A DNA stretch of 64,000 nucleotides from positions 62,001 to 126,000 of the forward strand of contig NZ_JAVAMA010000004.1 of the NCBI RefSeq assembly GCF_030730875.1. Direction: 5' to 3'. Position 1 is the first letter of the stretch, and each line of letters starts with the position of its first letter. Positions 27,862 through 35,989 of the stretch are shown here, piece after piece. Origin of the DNA: Sphingomonas sp. DG1-23 (GTDB taxonomy: Bacteria > Pseudomonadota > Alphaproteobacteria > Sphingomonadales > Sphingomonadaceae). Made by a program: the position numbers and the translations under genes. The notes below the pieces were generated by a model, which made no database searches, was not told the origin of the DNA, and saw nothing but the letters and a program-made list of their open reading frames with translations.

Positions 27862-28686
27862 TCAATAAGGCGGCTGGTGCAGGCCTTTGGGGCTGGTGGT
27901 GAAGATCTCGCAGCCGGTTTCGGTGATCCCGATCGAATGCTCGAACTGCGCCGAGAGCGAGCGGTCGCGGGTCACCGCGGTCCAGCCGTCGTCGAGCAAT
28001 TTCACGTCGGGGCGGCCGATATTGATCATCGGCTCGACGGTGAAGAACATGCCCGGGCGCAGCTCGGGGCCGGTGCCGGGGCGGCCGACATGGACCACTT
28101 CGGGCGCGTCGTGGAAGATCTGGCCGAGGCCGTGCCCGCAGAAATCGCGGACCACGCCGTAGCGATGCTTCTCGGCATGGCGCTGGATCGCGTTGCTGAT
28201 GTCGCCGAGATGATTGCCGGGCTTGGCCTGTTCGAGCCCGAGCATCAGGCATTCATAGGTCACGTCGACCAGCCGGCGCGCCTTGATCGGCACGTCGCCG
28301 ACCAGATACATCCGGCTGGTATCGCCGTGCCAGCCGCCGAGCATCGGGGTGACGTCGATATTGACGATGTCGCCGTCCTTGAGGGTCTTCTCGCTGGGGA
28401 TGCCATGGCAGACGACATGGTTGATCGAGATGCAGCAGCTGTGCGTGTAGCCGCGATAGCCGAGCGTCGCGGGAACCCCGCCGCCGGCGATCGTCATGTT
28501 GCGGACGATGTCGTCGAGCTCGGCGGTCGTGACGCCGGGGACGACGTGCGGCACCAGCGCGTCGAGGATCTCGGCGGCGAGGCGGCCGGCCTTGCGCATC
28601 CCTTCGAAGCCCGCGGGCCCGTGGAGCTTGATCGCGCCATCGCGCGCCTGCGGCATGTCTTCGGTGACAGTGACATATTCGGTCAT
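27862..28686 (-). CDS. map: Type I methionine aminopeptidase
   Basis: 274 residues. The five metal ligands are visible: D in VNIDVTPMLGGWHGD (two Asp), the His in CGHGLG, and two Glu at MFFTVEPM and FEHSIGITETG. YTHSCCISINHVVCHGIP is also typical. It removes the initiator Met from new proteins. The start was chosen because it gives MTEYVTVTE; -10 TATATC ends 7 bases upstream with no Shine-Dalgarno, so the mRNA may be leaderless, though the -35 is poor. Divergent from the CinA-like gene. Confidence 0.95.
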   Translation of the reverse strand: MTEYVTVTEDMPQARDGAIKLHGPAGFEGMRKAGRLAAEILDALVPHVVPGVTTAELDDIVRNMTIAGGGVPATLGYRGYTHSCCISINHVVCHGIPSEKTLKDGDIVNIDVTPMLGGWHGDTSRMYLVGDVPIKARRLVDVTYECLMLGLEQAKPGNHLGDISNAIQRHAEKHRYGVVRDFCGHGLGQIFHDAPEVVHVGRPGTGPELRPGMFFTVEPMINIGRPDVKLLDDGWTAVTRDRSLSAQFEHSIGITETGCEIFTTSPKGLHQPPY

Positions 28687-28739
28687 GGCGAGCGATATAG
28701 GCGTTTGCGCGGAAGTTTGCGAGGCTCTAGGCCGGGCAA

Positions 28740-29495
28740 ATGAGCGAGCGCATCTGGACCGCGGCATTGGTGGTGATCGGCGACGAGATCCTGTCGGGCC
28801 GCACCCAGGACAAGAACGTCGCGCAGCTCGCGAGCTGGCTCAACGTCCAGGGCATAAGGCTGGCCGAAGTGCGGATCGTTCCCGATATCGAAAGCGCGAT
28901 CGTCGAGGCAGTCAATGCGCTGAGGGCACGCAACGACTATCTGTTCACCACCGGCGGGATCGGCCCGACGCATGACGACATCACGGTGGACGCGATCGCC
29001 GCGGCTCTGGACGTGCCGGTGATCGTGCATCCCGAGGCGCGCGCGGTGCTGGAGGGCTATTACCAGACGCGCGGCGGACTGACCGAGGCACGGTTGCGGA
29101 TGGCGCGCGTGCCCGAGGGCGCGGACCTGATCGCCAACCGCATGTCGGGGGCGCCGGGGATCCGCGTCGGCAACGTCCTCATTCTCGCCGGGGTGCCGCA
29201 CATCACCGCGGGGATGCTCGACGCGTTGACCGGGACGCTCGAAGGCGGGCTGCCGCTACTGTCGCGGACGGTGGGCGCGTGGGTCGCGGAGAGCGAGATC
29301 GCCGATCTGCTGCGCGAGACCGAGCGGGCGCATCCCGGCGTGGCGATCGGCAGCTATCCGTTCTTTCGCGACGGGCGGACCGGCGCGAATTTCGTGGTGC
29401 GGGCGACCGAGGCGGGGCTGATCGACACGACGGTGGAGGCGCTGATCGCGGGGTTGTGCGCGGCGGGCCGGGAGCCGGTGGACGGGGGGATTTGA
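28740..29495 (+). CDS. CinA N-terminal/MoCF-type molybdopterin-binding protein
   Basis: 251 residues, equal to the N-terminal half of CinA only (no nicotinamide-nucleotide amidase half). Motifs: ALVVIGDEILSGRTQDKN, FTTGGIGPTHDDIT and MARVPEGADLI, the molybdopterin-like nucleotide site. In CinA this domain is linked to NMN or ADP-ribose hydrolysis; the function of the stand-alone version is uncertain. Upstream TTGCGC-17-TAGGCC ends 6 bases before the ATG, so it may be leaderless. Followed by a hairpin terminator. Confidence 0.88.
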   Translation: MSERIWTAALVVIGDEILSGRTQDKNVAQLASWLNVQGIRLAEVRIVPDIESAIVEAVNALRARNDYLFTTGGIGPTHDDITVDAIAAALDVPVIVHPEARAVLEGYYQTRGGLTEARLRMARVPEGADLIANRMSGAPGIRVGNVLILAGVPHITAGMLDALTGTLEGGLPLLSRTVGAWVAESEIADLLRETERAHPGVAIGSYPFFRDGRTGANFVVRATEAGLIDTTVEALIAGLCAAGREPVDGGI

Positions 29496-29503
29496 TGGAT
29501 TCC

Positions 29504-29638
29504 CCTCCCTGCAAGGGAGGGGTCAGGGGTGGTAAGAAAAGGTCGGGCTCGATGCCCGGCCTTTTCTTTTTCTCCGGGCAGCTCGTTGGGCGCGCTGACG
29601 CGCGCACCCGCCCCCAGCCCCTCCCTTGCAGGGAGGGC
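29504..29638. repeat. Intergenic inverted-repeat element
   Basis: The two ends are CCCCTCCCTGCAAGGGAGG and CCCCTCCCTTGCAGGGAGGG, each itself a hairpin and together an inverted pair. It encloses the terminator at 29537-29571 and sits in a tail-to-tail gap between convergent genes. Confidence 0.75.
29537..29571 (+). terminator. Hairpin terminator between convergent genes
   Basis: AAAAGG-TCGGGC-TCGAT-GCCCGG-CCTTTT stem followed by CTTTTTCT. T-run on the plus strand and A-run on the left allow termination from both directions. Confidence 0.85.
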
Positions 29639-29649
29639 AGTCTACGCTC

Positions 29650-31041
29650 CTACTTCGCGAGGTCCTTGATCACGGCTTTGTAGAAGGTCACCGCGGGGGC
29701 GATCTCGGCGACGGGGATGCGTTCGTTGAGGCCGTGCGCGAAGCTGTCGCTCGACTTCATGAACAACGGGCTGACGCCGTAGCTCGCCACGCCGCGCCCG
29801 CGGAACCACATGCTGTCGGTCGCGCCCGACGACATCACCGGGACCACCGGTACGTCGGGGAAGCGGGCGTGCACGGCCCTGGCGATCACCTTGATCAGGT
29901 CGGGGCGAAGCGGCGAGGCGTCGCTGGGCACCGAGCCGCTCTCGACCTTGGTCACCTTGATCGTGGGATCGGCGATCAGCTCGGCGAGCTTCGCCTGGAC
30001 CTCGGCGATCGGCGTGCCGGGGAAGATCCGGCAATTGATGTTGGCAGTGGCGCGCTGCGGCAGCGCGTTGGTCGCGTGGCCGGCATTGGCCATCGTCGCG
30101 ACGCAGGTCGTGCCGGTCTGGCCGACATAGCCGGGATCGGCGCGGAGCACCGCGCGTGCTTCCATATCCTCGGGATTGGCGGCGAAGCGGCGCATCGCAT
30201 CGGCGAGCTTCGCGTCGGGGGTGCGCGCCGCGGTCGCCGTCCAGCTCGCTTTGGTGATCTCGTTGACCTGGCCGGGGAATTCGTACGCCTCGATCTTCTG
30301 CAGCGCGGCGGCGAGCTGATAGATCGCATTGGGCTTGCGCGGCGCGCTCGAATGGCCGCCGGGATTGGTCACGCCCAGCTCGAAATCGGCATAGCTCTTC
30401 TCGGCGCCCTGCACCCCGAACATCACCGGCTTGCCCGCCTCGTCCATGTCGCCGCCGCCGCCGTCGATGTTGAGCAGCAATTCGGCGTCGTGGAATTCGG
30501 CGGCGAGCGCGGCGGTGGTCTTCATGTTGGTCTCCTCGTCGCCCGAGAAGACGAGGATCACGTCGCGGCCGGGCTTGAAGCCCTCGCGCTTGAGCTGGAT
30601 CATCGAGGCAGTGAAGGTCGAGACGTCGAACTTGTTGTCGCTGGCGCCGCGGCCGAACAGATAGCCGTTCTCGACCACCGGCGTGAACGGATCGCGCTCC
30701 CAATCGGCCGGCTTTGCCTCGACCACGTCCATATGGCCCGAGATCAGGATCGGCTTGGCGCCGTTCTTCGCCTTGCCGGTGCCGCGATAGCGCGCGACCA
30801 GAAAAGCGGTGTCGCCGAGCTTCTCGACGCGGACGTCGCCATCGGCGAACCCGCCGGCGACGAGCTGCGCCTTGAGGTAATTGGCATAATCGAAGGTCTG
30901 GTTGCCGGGGCCGGCGACGCTGCGAAAGGCGATCCCGCGCTTGAGCAATTCGAGCGCCTGCGCCTCGGCCTGCGGGTTGGTCTGGGCTTGCGCCGGACCG
31001 GCGGCGAGCGCCACTGCGAGGAGGACCGCGAGGTGGCGCAT
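29650..31041 (-). CDS. Secreted M20-family metallopeptidase
   Basis: 463 residues with a signal peptide (MRHLAVLLAVALAAGPAQAQ). Two-metal M20 motifs: ISGHMDVVEA with the first His/Asp, ASDNKFD, the catalytic FSGDEETN, a dimerisation domain (about 200-330) and late SSGATDSM. It likely removes amino acids from peptides or hydrolyses amide bonds in the periplasm. Start set at the second Met, 15 bases inside a longer frame, because it begins the signal peptide and has GGAG upstream. Confidence 0.9.
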   Translation of the reverse strand: MRHLAVLLAVALAAGPAQAQTNPQAEAQALELLKRGIAFRSVAGPGNQTFDYANYLKAQLVAGGFADGDVRVEKLGDTAFLVARYRGTGKAKNGAKPILISGHMDVVEAKPADWERDPFTPVVENGYLFGRGASDNKFDVSTFTASMIQLKREGFKPGRDVILVFSGDEETNMKTTAALAAEFHDAELLLNIDGGGGDMDEAGKPVMFGVQGAEKSYADFELGVTNPGGHSSAPRKPNAIYQLAAALQKIEAYEFPGQVNEITKASWTATAARTPDAKLADAMRRFAANPEDMEARAVLRADPGYVGQTGTTCVATMANAGHATNALPQRATANINCRIFPGTPIAEVQAKLAELIADPTIKVTKVESGSVPSDASPLRPDLIKVIARAVHARFPDVPVVPVMSSGATDSMWFRGRGVASYGVSPLFMKSSDSFAHGLNERIPVAEIAPAVTFYKAVIKDLAK

Positions 31042-31065
31042 GGGGCGAGGCTCCAATCAGAAGGC

Positions 31066-31139
31066 TGGAGCGGGTGAAGGGAATCGAACCCTCGTCGTAA
31101 GCTTGGGAAGCTTCTGCTCTACCATTGAGCTACACCCGC
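31066..31139 (-). tRNA. tRNA-Gly (anticodon CCC)
   Basis: 74 bases including an encoded CCA. The acceptor stem GCGGGTG/CACCCGC, the D-arm GCTC-AATGGTA-GAGC, the T-arm with loop TTCGATT and the anticodon loop TTCCCAA fold well, giving anticodon CCC for GGG codons. The first pair of the anticodon stem (G27/A43) is mismatched in my fold. It closely resembles glyU of enteric bacteria in the anticodon and T-arm. Confidence 0.95.
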
Positions 31140-31212
31140 GCGGCCCGCGGAAATCCAAGGTTTCAGGGCCGGTGTCAAGCGGGCATTCCGGGCAGGTTCC
31201 GCTCTGCGCCTT

Positions 31213-32208
31213 TCAGGGGCAGGTCTCGACCGGCGGCGCGGCGCTGGTCATCATTTCCGCGGCCTTCTCGCCGACCGCCAACTGCCCGATATACGAAGTG
31301 TGTTTGTCGGCCTCGACCGGCAGCGGCGCGCTCTGCGCCGCGGTGAGGTCGACGCGCCGGGGATAGGTCAGGGTCGGAATATAGCCGATGCGCGGATCGG
31401 CGGCCGCGGTGCTGCACAATGCGGCATTGATCACCGGCTCGCCCGGATTCTGCTGGAAGTTGAGGCCGACCAGAACCCAGCGATACGCGTCTCCGAACTC
31501 GGTGCGGATCGCGGCGTCGAAATAGCTGCGGAGATTGTCGAGCCGGTTGCGATACTCGGTGGCGGGAATGTTGACTGCGGCGTCCGACTCGCCCTGCCAC
31601 CACAATATCCCCTGGAAGCGGATCGTCACGCCGGGGCGCGCCGCACGCAGGTCGCGCACGGCACGGCGGAAATAATAATCGAGCGCGATGCGGGCGTTGG
31701 TGTCGGTCCAGTTGCCGGGCGGGCTGGTGCCGGCGAGCGGCGAGAGCGAAGTGCCGCCGAACGCCGCCTTGACGATGTAGACGTCGTTGCCCGTCGTCGC
31801 GACGAGCCGTTGCGCGAGCGAAAGCTCGGGCCCGAACTGATCCCGCGGACTGGCGTTGACGTCGCTGTTGGCACCGGCGCGGTAATCCTGCCACTGGCCG
31901 TCATCGGCGGCGAGATCGGGATTGGCGCGGCTGTCCTTGTACCAGATCTTCACGCGGGGCGGCGCGACGCCATAGCCCGCGGGATTATAGACCGTGTTCT
32001 GCAGTCGCGCAGTCAGCGCCCAGCCCACCGCATTGGATTGGCCGAGAAGCAGGACGAGGTTCACGGTGGGCGGCGGCGTCGGGCTCGGCGTCGGGCTGGG
32101 CGTTGGCAGGGGCACCGTAACGCTGCCGCTGCCGCCACCGCCGCAGTCTGCGAGCATCAGCGGGAGCGCAATGGCCACGGCAATTGCGGCGCGGCGAGTC
32201 ACTGGCAT
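31213..32208 (-). CDS. SGNH esterase lipoprotein (sialate O-acetylesterase family)
   Basis: 331 residues. A signal peptide ends in LADC (lipobox-like), followed by GGGGSGS and a PTPSPTPSPTPPP linker (about 25-48). The catalytic domain begins LLGQSNAVGWA with the nucleophile Ser, then GGTSLSPLA, and QGILWWQGESDA, the block with Gly/Gln and Glu of the sialate O-acetylesterase branch. It probably removes O-acetyl groups from a surface polysaccharide or glycan. AAGGAACA precedes the ATG. It is upstream of tRNA-Gly on the same strand. Confidence 0.85.
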   Translation of the reverse strand: MPVTRRAAIAVAIALPLMLADCGGGGSGSVTVPLPTPSPTPSPTPPPTVNLVLLLGQSNAVGWALTARLQNTVYNPAGYGVAPPRVKIWYKDSRANPDLAADDGQWQDYRAGANSDVNASPRDQFGPELSLAQRLVATTGNDVYIVKAAFGGTSLSPLAGTSPPGNWTDTNARIALDYYFRRAVRDLRAARPGVTIRFQGILWWQGESDAAVNIPATEYRNRLDNLRSYFDAAIRTEFGDAYRWVLVGLNFQQNPGEPVINAALCSTAAADPRIGYIPTLTYPRRVDLTAAQSAPLPVEADKHTSYIGQLAVGEKAAEMMTSAAPPVETCP

Positions 32209-32373
32209 TGTTCCTTCCGCTCGGCCGTCGCTAGCGCATCTGCGCGGCGCTCCGGTTGCCACAGGGCGAGGCGAACGGTCAATCGACCCCTCCAACGCGC
32301 GGGGCGCCCGACGGGTTCGATTATCGTTACGGCCGGGAAGCGACCAAAAGCGGGCTCGCGCGTTGCGGGCGGC

Positions 32374-33222
32374 ATGGAAAAACTCTGGTTCATCACCAAT
32401 CCCGGTTCGGGCACCGCCACGCGGGCCAAGTGCGAGGCGCTGGAGGCCGTGTTCGAGGAAGACGGGCTCGCGCTCGCCGGACGGACCGAGTTTCCCGAGC
32501 AGAAATTGCCCGGCGCGAAACAGCTCGACGATGCCGGCGTCGATACCGTCGTGCTGTTCGCGGGAGACGGGACGATCAACGCGGCGCTCTGCGCGCTGGA
32601 GAAATGGGAAGGCGCGTTCCTGATCCTGCCCGGGGGCACGATGAATCTGCTCGCCAAGGGGCTGCACAGCGAGACCGATCCGCACAAGATCCTCGAGGCC
32701 GCGCACAAGAGCGATCGGCGCGTCGCGCTGCCCTACGTCATCGCCGGCAAGCACCGCGCGTTCGTCGGGCTGATCCTCGGGCCGGCGGCGTCGTGGTTCC
32801 GGGCGCGCGAGGCGGTGCGCAAGGGCAAGATCGGGCGATTGCTCGCCGCGGTGCGCGGGGCCTGGCGCAAGACATTCGGCGAGCACGGCGTCCGCGTCGA
32901 AGGCGCGCAGGGCCTCGGCGATTCGTATCAGGCGGTGTTCGTCACTCCCGATTTGCACGGGCTCGAGGTCGCGGCGGTGGATGCGCGCGACTGGAAATCG
33001 ATCGTCCAGCTCGGCTGGGACTGGCTGTCCGGCGACTGGGTCGCCGCGCATGCGGTGCAGGAAGGCTGGACGCAGGAATTGCGCATCCACGGCCGCAAGC
33101 CGGTGCTCGCCTTGTTCGACGGCGAGCCGGTGACGCTCCAGCCGCACGAGAAGATCCGTTCGGGCACGAGCCTCGAGACGTTCATCGCAACCCGCAAGGA
33201 CGAGGAGGTCCCGGCGCCATGA
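32374..33222 (+). CDS. Diacylglycerol/lipid kinase-family protein
   Basis: 282 residues with the N-terminal DAGK catalytic domain: ITNPGSGTATR (about 7-17), the nucleotide loop FAGDGTIN (about 66-73) and LPGGTMNLLAKGL (about 87-99). The C-terminal part carries a beta-rich region ending EPVTLQPHEK. Related bacterial enzymes phosphorylate lipids such as diacylglycerol or sphingosine-like bases. Its stop overlaps the next gene (ATGA), a phosphoesterase, so a coupled make/undo pair on a lipid phosphate is possible, but this is inference. Confidence 0.88.
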   Translation: MEKLWFITNPGSGTATRAKCEALEAVFEEDGLALAGRTEFPEQKLPGAKQLDDAGVDTVVLFAGDGTINAALCALEKWEGAFLILPGGTMNLLAKGLHSETDPHKILEAAHKSDRRVALPYVIAGKHRAFVGLILGPAASWFRAREAVRKGKIGRLLAAVRGAWRKTFGEHGVRVEGAQGLGDSYQAVFVTPDLHGLEVAAVDARDWKSIVQLGWDWLSGDWVAAHAVQEGWTQELRIHGRKPVLALFDGEPVTLQPHEKIRSGTSLETFIATRKDEEVPAP

Positions 33223-33965
33223 CTCGCCTGTTTCACGTCAGCGACGTCCATTTCGGCCGCGAGGATCGCGAGGCGATCGACTGGTTCGGGCGCAAGGTGA
33301 AGGAAGAGCAGCCCGATGCGGTGATCATGACCGGCGATCTGACGATGCGGGCGCGCGCCGCCGAGTTCGCCGCGGCGGGCAAATGGCTCGAGAGCCTCGG
33401 GCGGCCGGTGACGGTCGAGGTCGGCAACCACGATCTGCCCTATTTCAACCTGTGGGCGCGGTTCGTGACGCCGTACAAGCGCTATCGGGCGATCGAGCGG
33501 CTGATCGAGAAGCCGCTCGACGTGAAGGGCGTGAGCGTGGTGCCGCTCAAGACCACCGCGCGGTTCCAGTTCCGCACCAATTGGTCGAAAGGCTATGTCA
33601 GCACGCGATCGCTGCAGGAATCGCTGGCCTTGGTCGAGGCGGTGCCGGCGGGGGACCTCGTGTTCGTTGCCGCGCATCATCCGCTGATCGAGGCGGGGAC
33701 GCTGGCGACTTCGAAGACCCGGCACGGGCGCGCGGCGCTCGATGCGCTGGCGACCGCGGGGGTGCATGCGGTGCTGACCGGGCACGTCCATGACCCGTTC
33801 GACGTGGCGCATGAGATCGAGGGTCGGACGGTGCGGCTGATCGGGGCGGGCACGTTGTCCGAGCGGGTGCGGAGCAAGCCGCCTTCGTTCAACGAGATAC
33901 GGGTGACGGGAAGCAGCTTCGAGACGGTGGCGCGGTTCAAGGGTGAAGGCGCGGTGGTGCTTTAG
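33219..33965 (+). CDS. Calcineurin-like metallophosphoesterase
   Basis: 248 residues. All metal-binding blocks of the family are present: HVSDVHFGRED, MTGDLTMR, GNHD, AAHHPL and TGHVHDPF. It hydrolyses phosphate esters or diesters on two metals; substrate unknown. Start overlaps the lipid-kinase stop by 4 bases, indicating translational coupling. The first copy of an intergenic repeat follows the gene. Confidence 0.92.
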   Translation: MTRLFHVSDVHFGREDREAIDWFGRKVKEEQPDAVIMTGDLTMRARAAEFAAAGKWLESLGRPVTVEVGNHDLPYFNLWARFVTPYKRYRAIERLIEKPLDVKGVSVVPLKTTARFQFRTNWSKGYVSTRSLQESLALVEAVPAGDLVFVAAHHPLIEAGTLATSKTRHGRAALDALATAGVHAVLTGHVHDPFDVAHEIEGRTVRLIGAGTLSERVRSKPPSFNEIRVTGSSFETVARFKGEGAVVL

Positions 33966-33972
33966 CGGGCTG

Positions 33973-34080
33973 CGTCATCCCGGCCTTGTGCCGGGATCCA
34001 CCGGGCGGCAAGCGACAGCCTCAGCGCCTCTTGCTTCGTACCCGGCGGCTTGGTGGTCCCCGTACAAGGCCGGGGTGACG
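33973..34080. repeat. Intergenic repeat, CGTCACCCCGG family (copy 2)
   Basis: Begins CGTCATCCCGGCCTTGTGCC and ends GTACAAGGCCGGGGTGACG. The ends form an inverted pair of about 18 bp with a middle that folds weakly. Same family as 20829, 54377, 55833 and 57501. Confidence 0.85.
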
Positions 34081-34097
34081 ATGAAGGAAACGCGGTG

Positions 34098-34538
34098 CTA
34101 ATCCCGCGTCAGATCCTGTCCGAACACCAGCAGATTGCCGTCGGGGGCCATCACCATCAGCTCGCGCTGGCCGTAGAGCTGATCGATCGGGCCGTAGAGG
34201 TCGCCGTCGTTGAGCAGCTTCGCCTTGGGCGCCAGCTCGGCGGCGACGGCGTCGACGTCGTTGACGTCGACATAATAGCAGAAGCGGCGATTGCCCGGCG
34301 GGGCGCCCTCGTCGCCGACATTCTCGACCAGCCGGAACGCCGCCGCCTCGCGCTGGACATAGGCATAGATGCCCTGGCGGAAACGGCATTCGAAGCCGAG
34401 GATCCCGGTGAAGAACGCCACCGCCGCCTCGAGATCGGGGACATGCATGAACGGGGTGATGCGATACATGTTCGACACGGGTGCTTCTCCCGCCTCGACG
34501 ATATCCGGGCCCGTCATGCCGCGGTAGTGCAGTTCCAT
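34098..34538 (-). CDS. VOC (glyoxalase/bleomycin resistance) family protein
   Basis: 146 residues. The VOC beta-alpha-beta-beta-beta module is visible as MYRITPFMHVPDLEAAVAFFTGILGFECRFR and the late GQRELMVMAPDGNLLVFGQDL, with a His in the first strand and Glu in the last, usual metal positions. Function unknown; family members include dioxygenases, isomerases and antibiotic-binding proteins. The strong AAGGAGGGAG 8 bases before the ATG fixes this start, although MYRIT is where most homologues begin. Confidence 0.85.
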   Translation of the reverse strand: MELHYRGMTGPDIVEAGEAPVSNMYRITPFMHVPDLEAAVAFFTGILGFECRFRQGIYAYVQREAAAFRLVENVGDEGAPPGNRRFCYYVDVNDVDAVAAELAPKAKLLNDGDLYGPIDQLYGQRELMVMAPDGNLLVFGQDLTRD

Positions 34539-34598
34539 GCCAATCTCCCTCCTTCGCGCGATAGCTGCGCGATATGGAAGGACTATGGAAAAACGCCG

Positions 34599-35978
34599 TT
34601 AAGCGCGAAACAACCCTAACGGGCCGCGGCCGCCGCTGCTCCAGGTCGACCAGTTGGGGAAGACATAGGGCATGTCGGCATCGCTGACGCCATGCCAGCG
34701 GGCGATCGCGCCGATATATTCCTCCTGCGCCACCGCGGGTACGAAGCGGCCTTCGTTGCTGATGTCGTTGGCGCCGCCGATCACCGGATCGGGATAGGCG
34801 CCGAAGATGCCCCCGGGGGCGACGTTGCCGCCGACGACGAGGTGGTTGCTGCCCCAGGCGTGATCGGTGCCGTTCTGGGCATTGCCTTTGAAGGTGCGGC
34901 CGAAATCGCTCATCGTGAACGCCGTGACGTTCTCGGCCATGCCGATCGACTGCATCGCGCGGTGGAAGCCGGCGAGCGCCATGGCGAGCTCGCGGAGCAG
35001 ATTGGCATGAGTGCCGGTGTCGTTGTTGCCGCCACCCACCTGACCCGAATGATTGTCGAAGCCGCCCTGGCTGACGAGGAAGGTCTGGCGGTCATGGCCG
35101 AGCGTCGAGCGTGCGGCGATCATCCGCGCGACGCGCATCAGCTGGCGGGCAACGTCGCTGGTCAGCGCAGCGCCGGTGTCGGGATTGACGAAATAGCCAT
35201 CGAGCGCGCTGGCCGCGCCGATGATCGCGTTGGCAGTGACTGCCTGGCCATAGGAGCCGACGATGTCGCGGGCGGTCGCTTCGGTCATCGCGCCATAGCC
35301 GCCGCCATTGGCGAGCAGATCGATCGCGGCATTCTTGGCCTGGTTCGCGGCACTGCCGCCGGCGCTGTAGCCGCTGCGGTTGAGCGTGCCGGTCGACGGC
35401 AGCACCAGCGCCGCGCTGGTCCGGCCGATCGTCGCGAGGTTCGATCCGGCGAGCGAGATCATCGACGGCGTCGCGGTCGCGGCCATGCGATCGGTCATCC
35501 GGCCCATGAAACCGTCCACGCTGACGTCGCGCGCACGCAGGCCCTGCCAATGGGCCTGCTCGTCCGAATGGCTCATCAGATTGGTCGGTCGCAGATCGGG
35601 GCGCGACTGCCAGGTCGATTTGGTCAGCGGCGCGAACAGGGTGCCGGCATTGAGCACCAATGCAAGGCTGCCTTCGTCCCAGAGCGGGCGCAACGCGGCC
35701 ATCGACGGGTGCAGCGCATAGGCGGCGTTGGTGAGCGGCGTCAGCGCCGGCGCCTTGACGCCGACCGAGCCGCGCGAGGCGAGATAGGCGGCGTGGCGTG
35801 CGTCGGTGGGGATCACCATGTTCCAGCCGTCATTCCCGCCGAACAGGAAGACGCCCACCATCGCGCGGTAATTGCCGTTGGGGGCGGCCATCGCGCTGGT
35901 GCGGCCGAGCTGGCCCATGGCGGCCAGCGCGCCGGTGCCGGCGACGAGGCGGGTGAAATCGCGGCGGGACAAGGTCAT
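34599..35978 (-). CDS. DUF1501 Tat-secreted protein
   Basis: 459 residues. The signal SRRDFTRLVAGTGALAAMGQ is a clear twin-arginine signal. The mature protein has FLFGGNDGWNMVIP, SHSDEQAHWQG, GGFDNHSGQV and FTMSDFGRTFKGN, motifs of the DUF1501 family (sulfatase-like fold). These proteins are nearly always encoded beside a DUF1800 protein, as here, and act in the periplasm; the reaction is not established. A ribosome site AAGGGAAA precedes the ATG. The neighbouring DUF1800 gene ends 11 bases before this start, so the pair is an operon. Confidence 0.9.
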   Translation of the reverse strand: MTLSRRDFTRLVAGTGALAAMGQLGRTSAMAAPNGNYRAMVGVFLFGGNDGWNMVIPTDARHAAYLASRGSVGVKAPALTPLTNAAYALHPSMAALRPLWDEGSLALVLNAGTLFAPLTKSTWQSRPDLRPTNLMSHSDEQAHWQGLRARDVSVDGFMGRMTDRMAATATPSMISLAGSNLATIGRTSAALVLPSTGTLNRSGYSAGGSAANQAKNAAIDLLANGGGYGAMTEATARDIVGSYGQAVTANAIIGAASALDGYFVNPDTGAALTSDVARQLMRVARMIAARSTLGHDRQTFLVSQGGFDNHSGQVGGGNNDTGTHANLLRELAMALAGFHRAMQSIGMAENVTAFTMSDFGRTFKGNAQNGTDHAWGSNHLVVGGNVAPGGIFGAYPDPVIGGANDISNEGRFVPAVAQEEYIGAIARWHGVSDADMPYVFPNWSTWSSGGRGPLGLFRA

Positions 35979-35989
35979 GCGGTTTTCCC

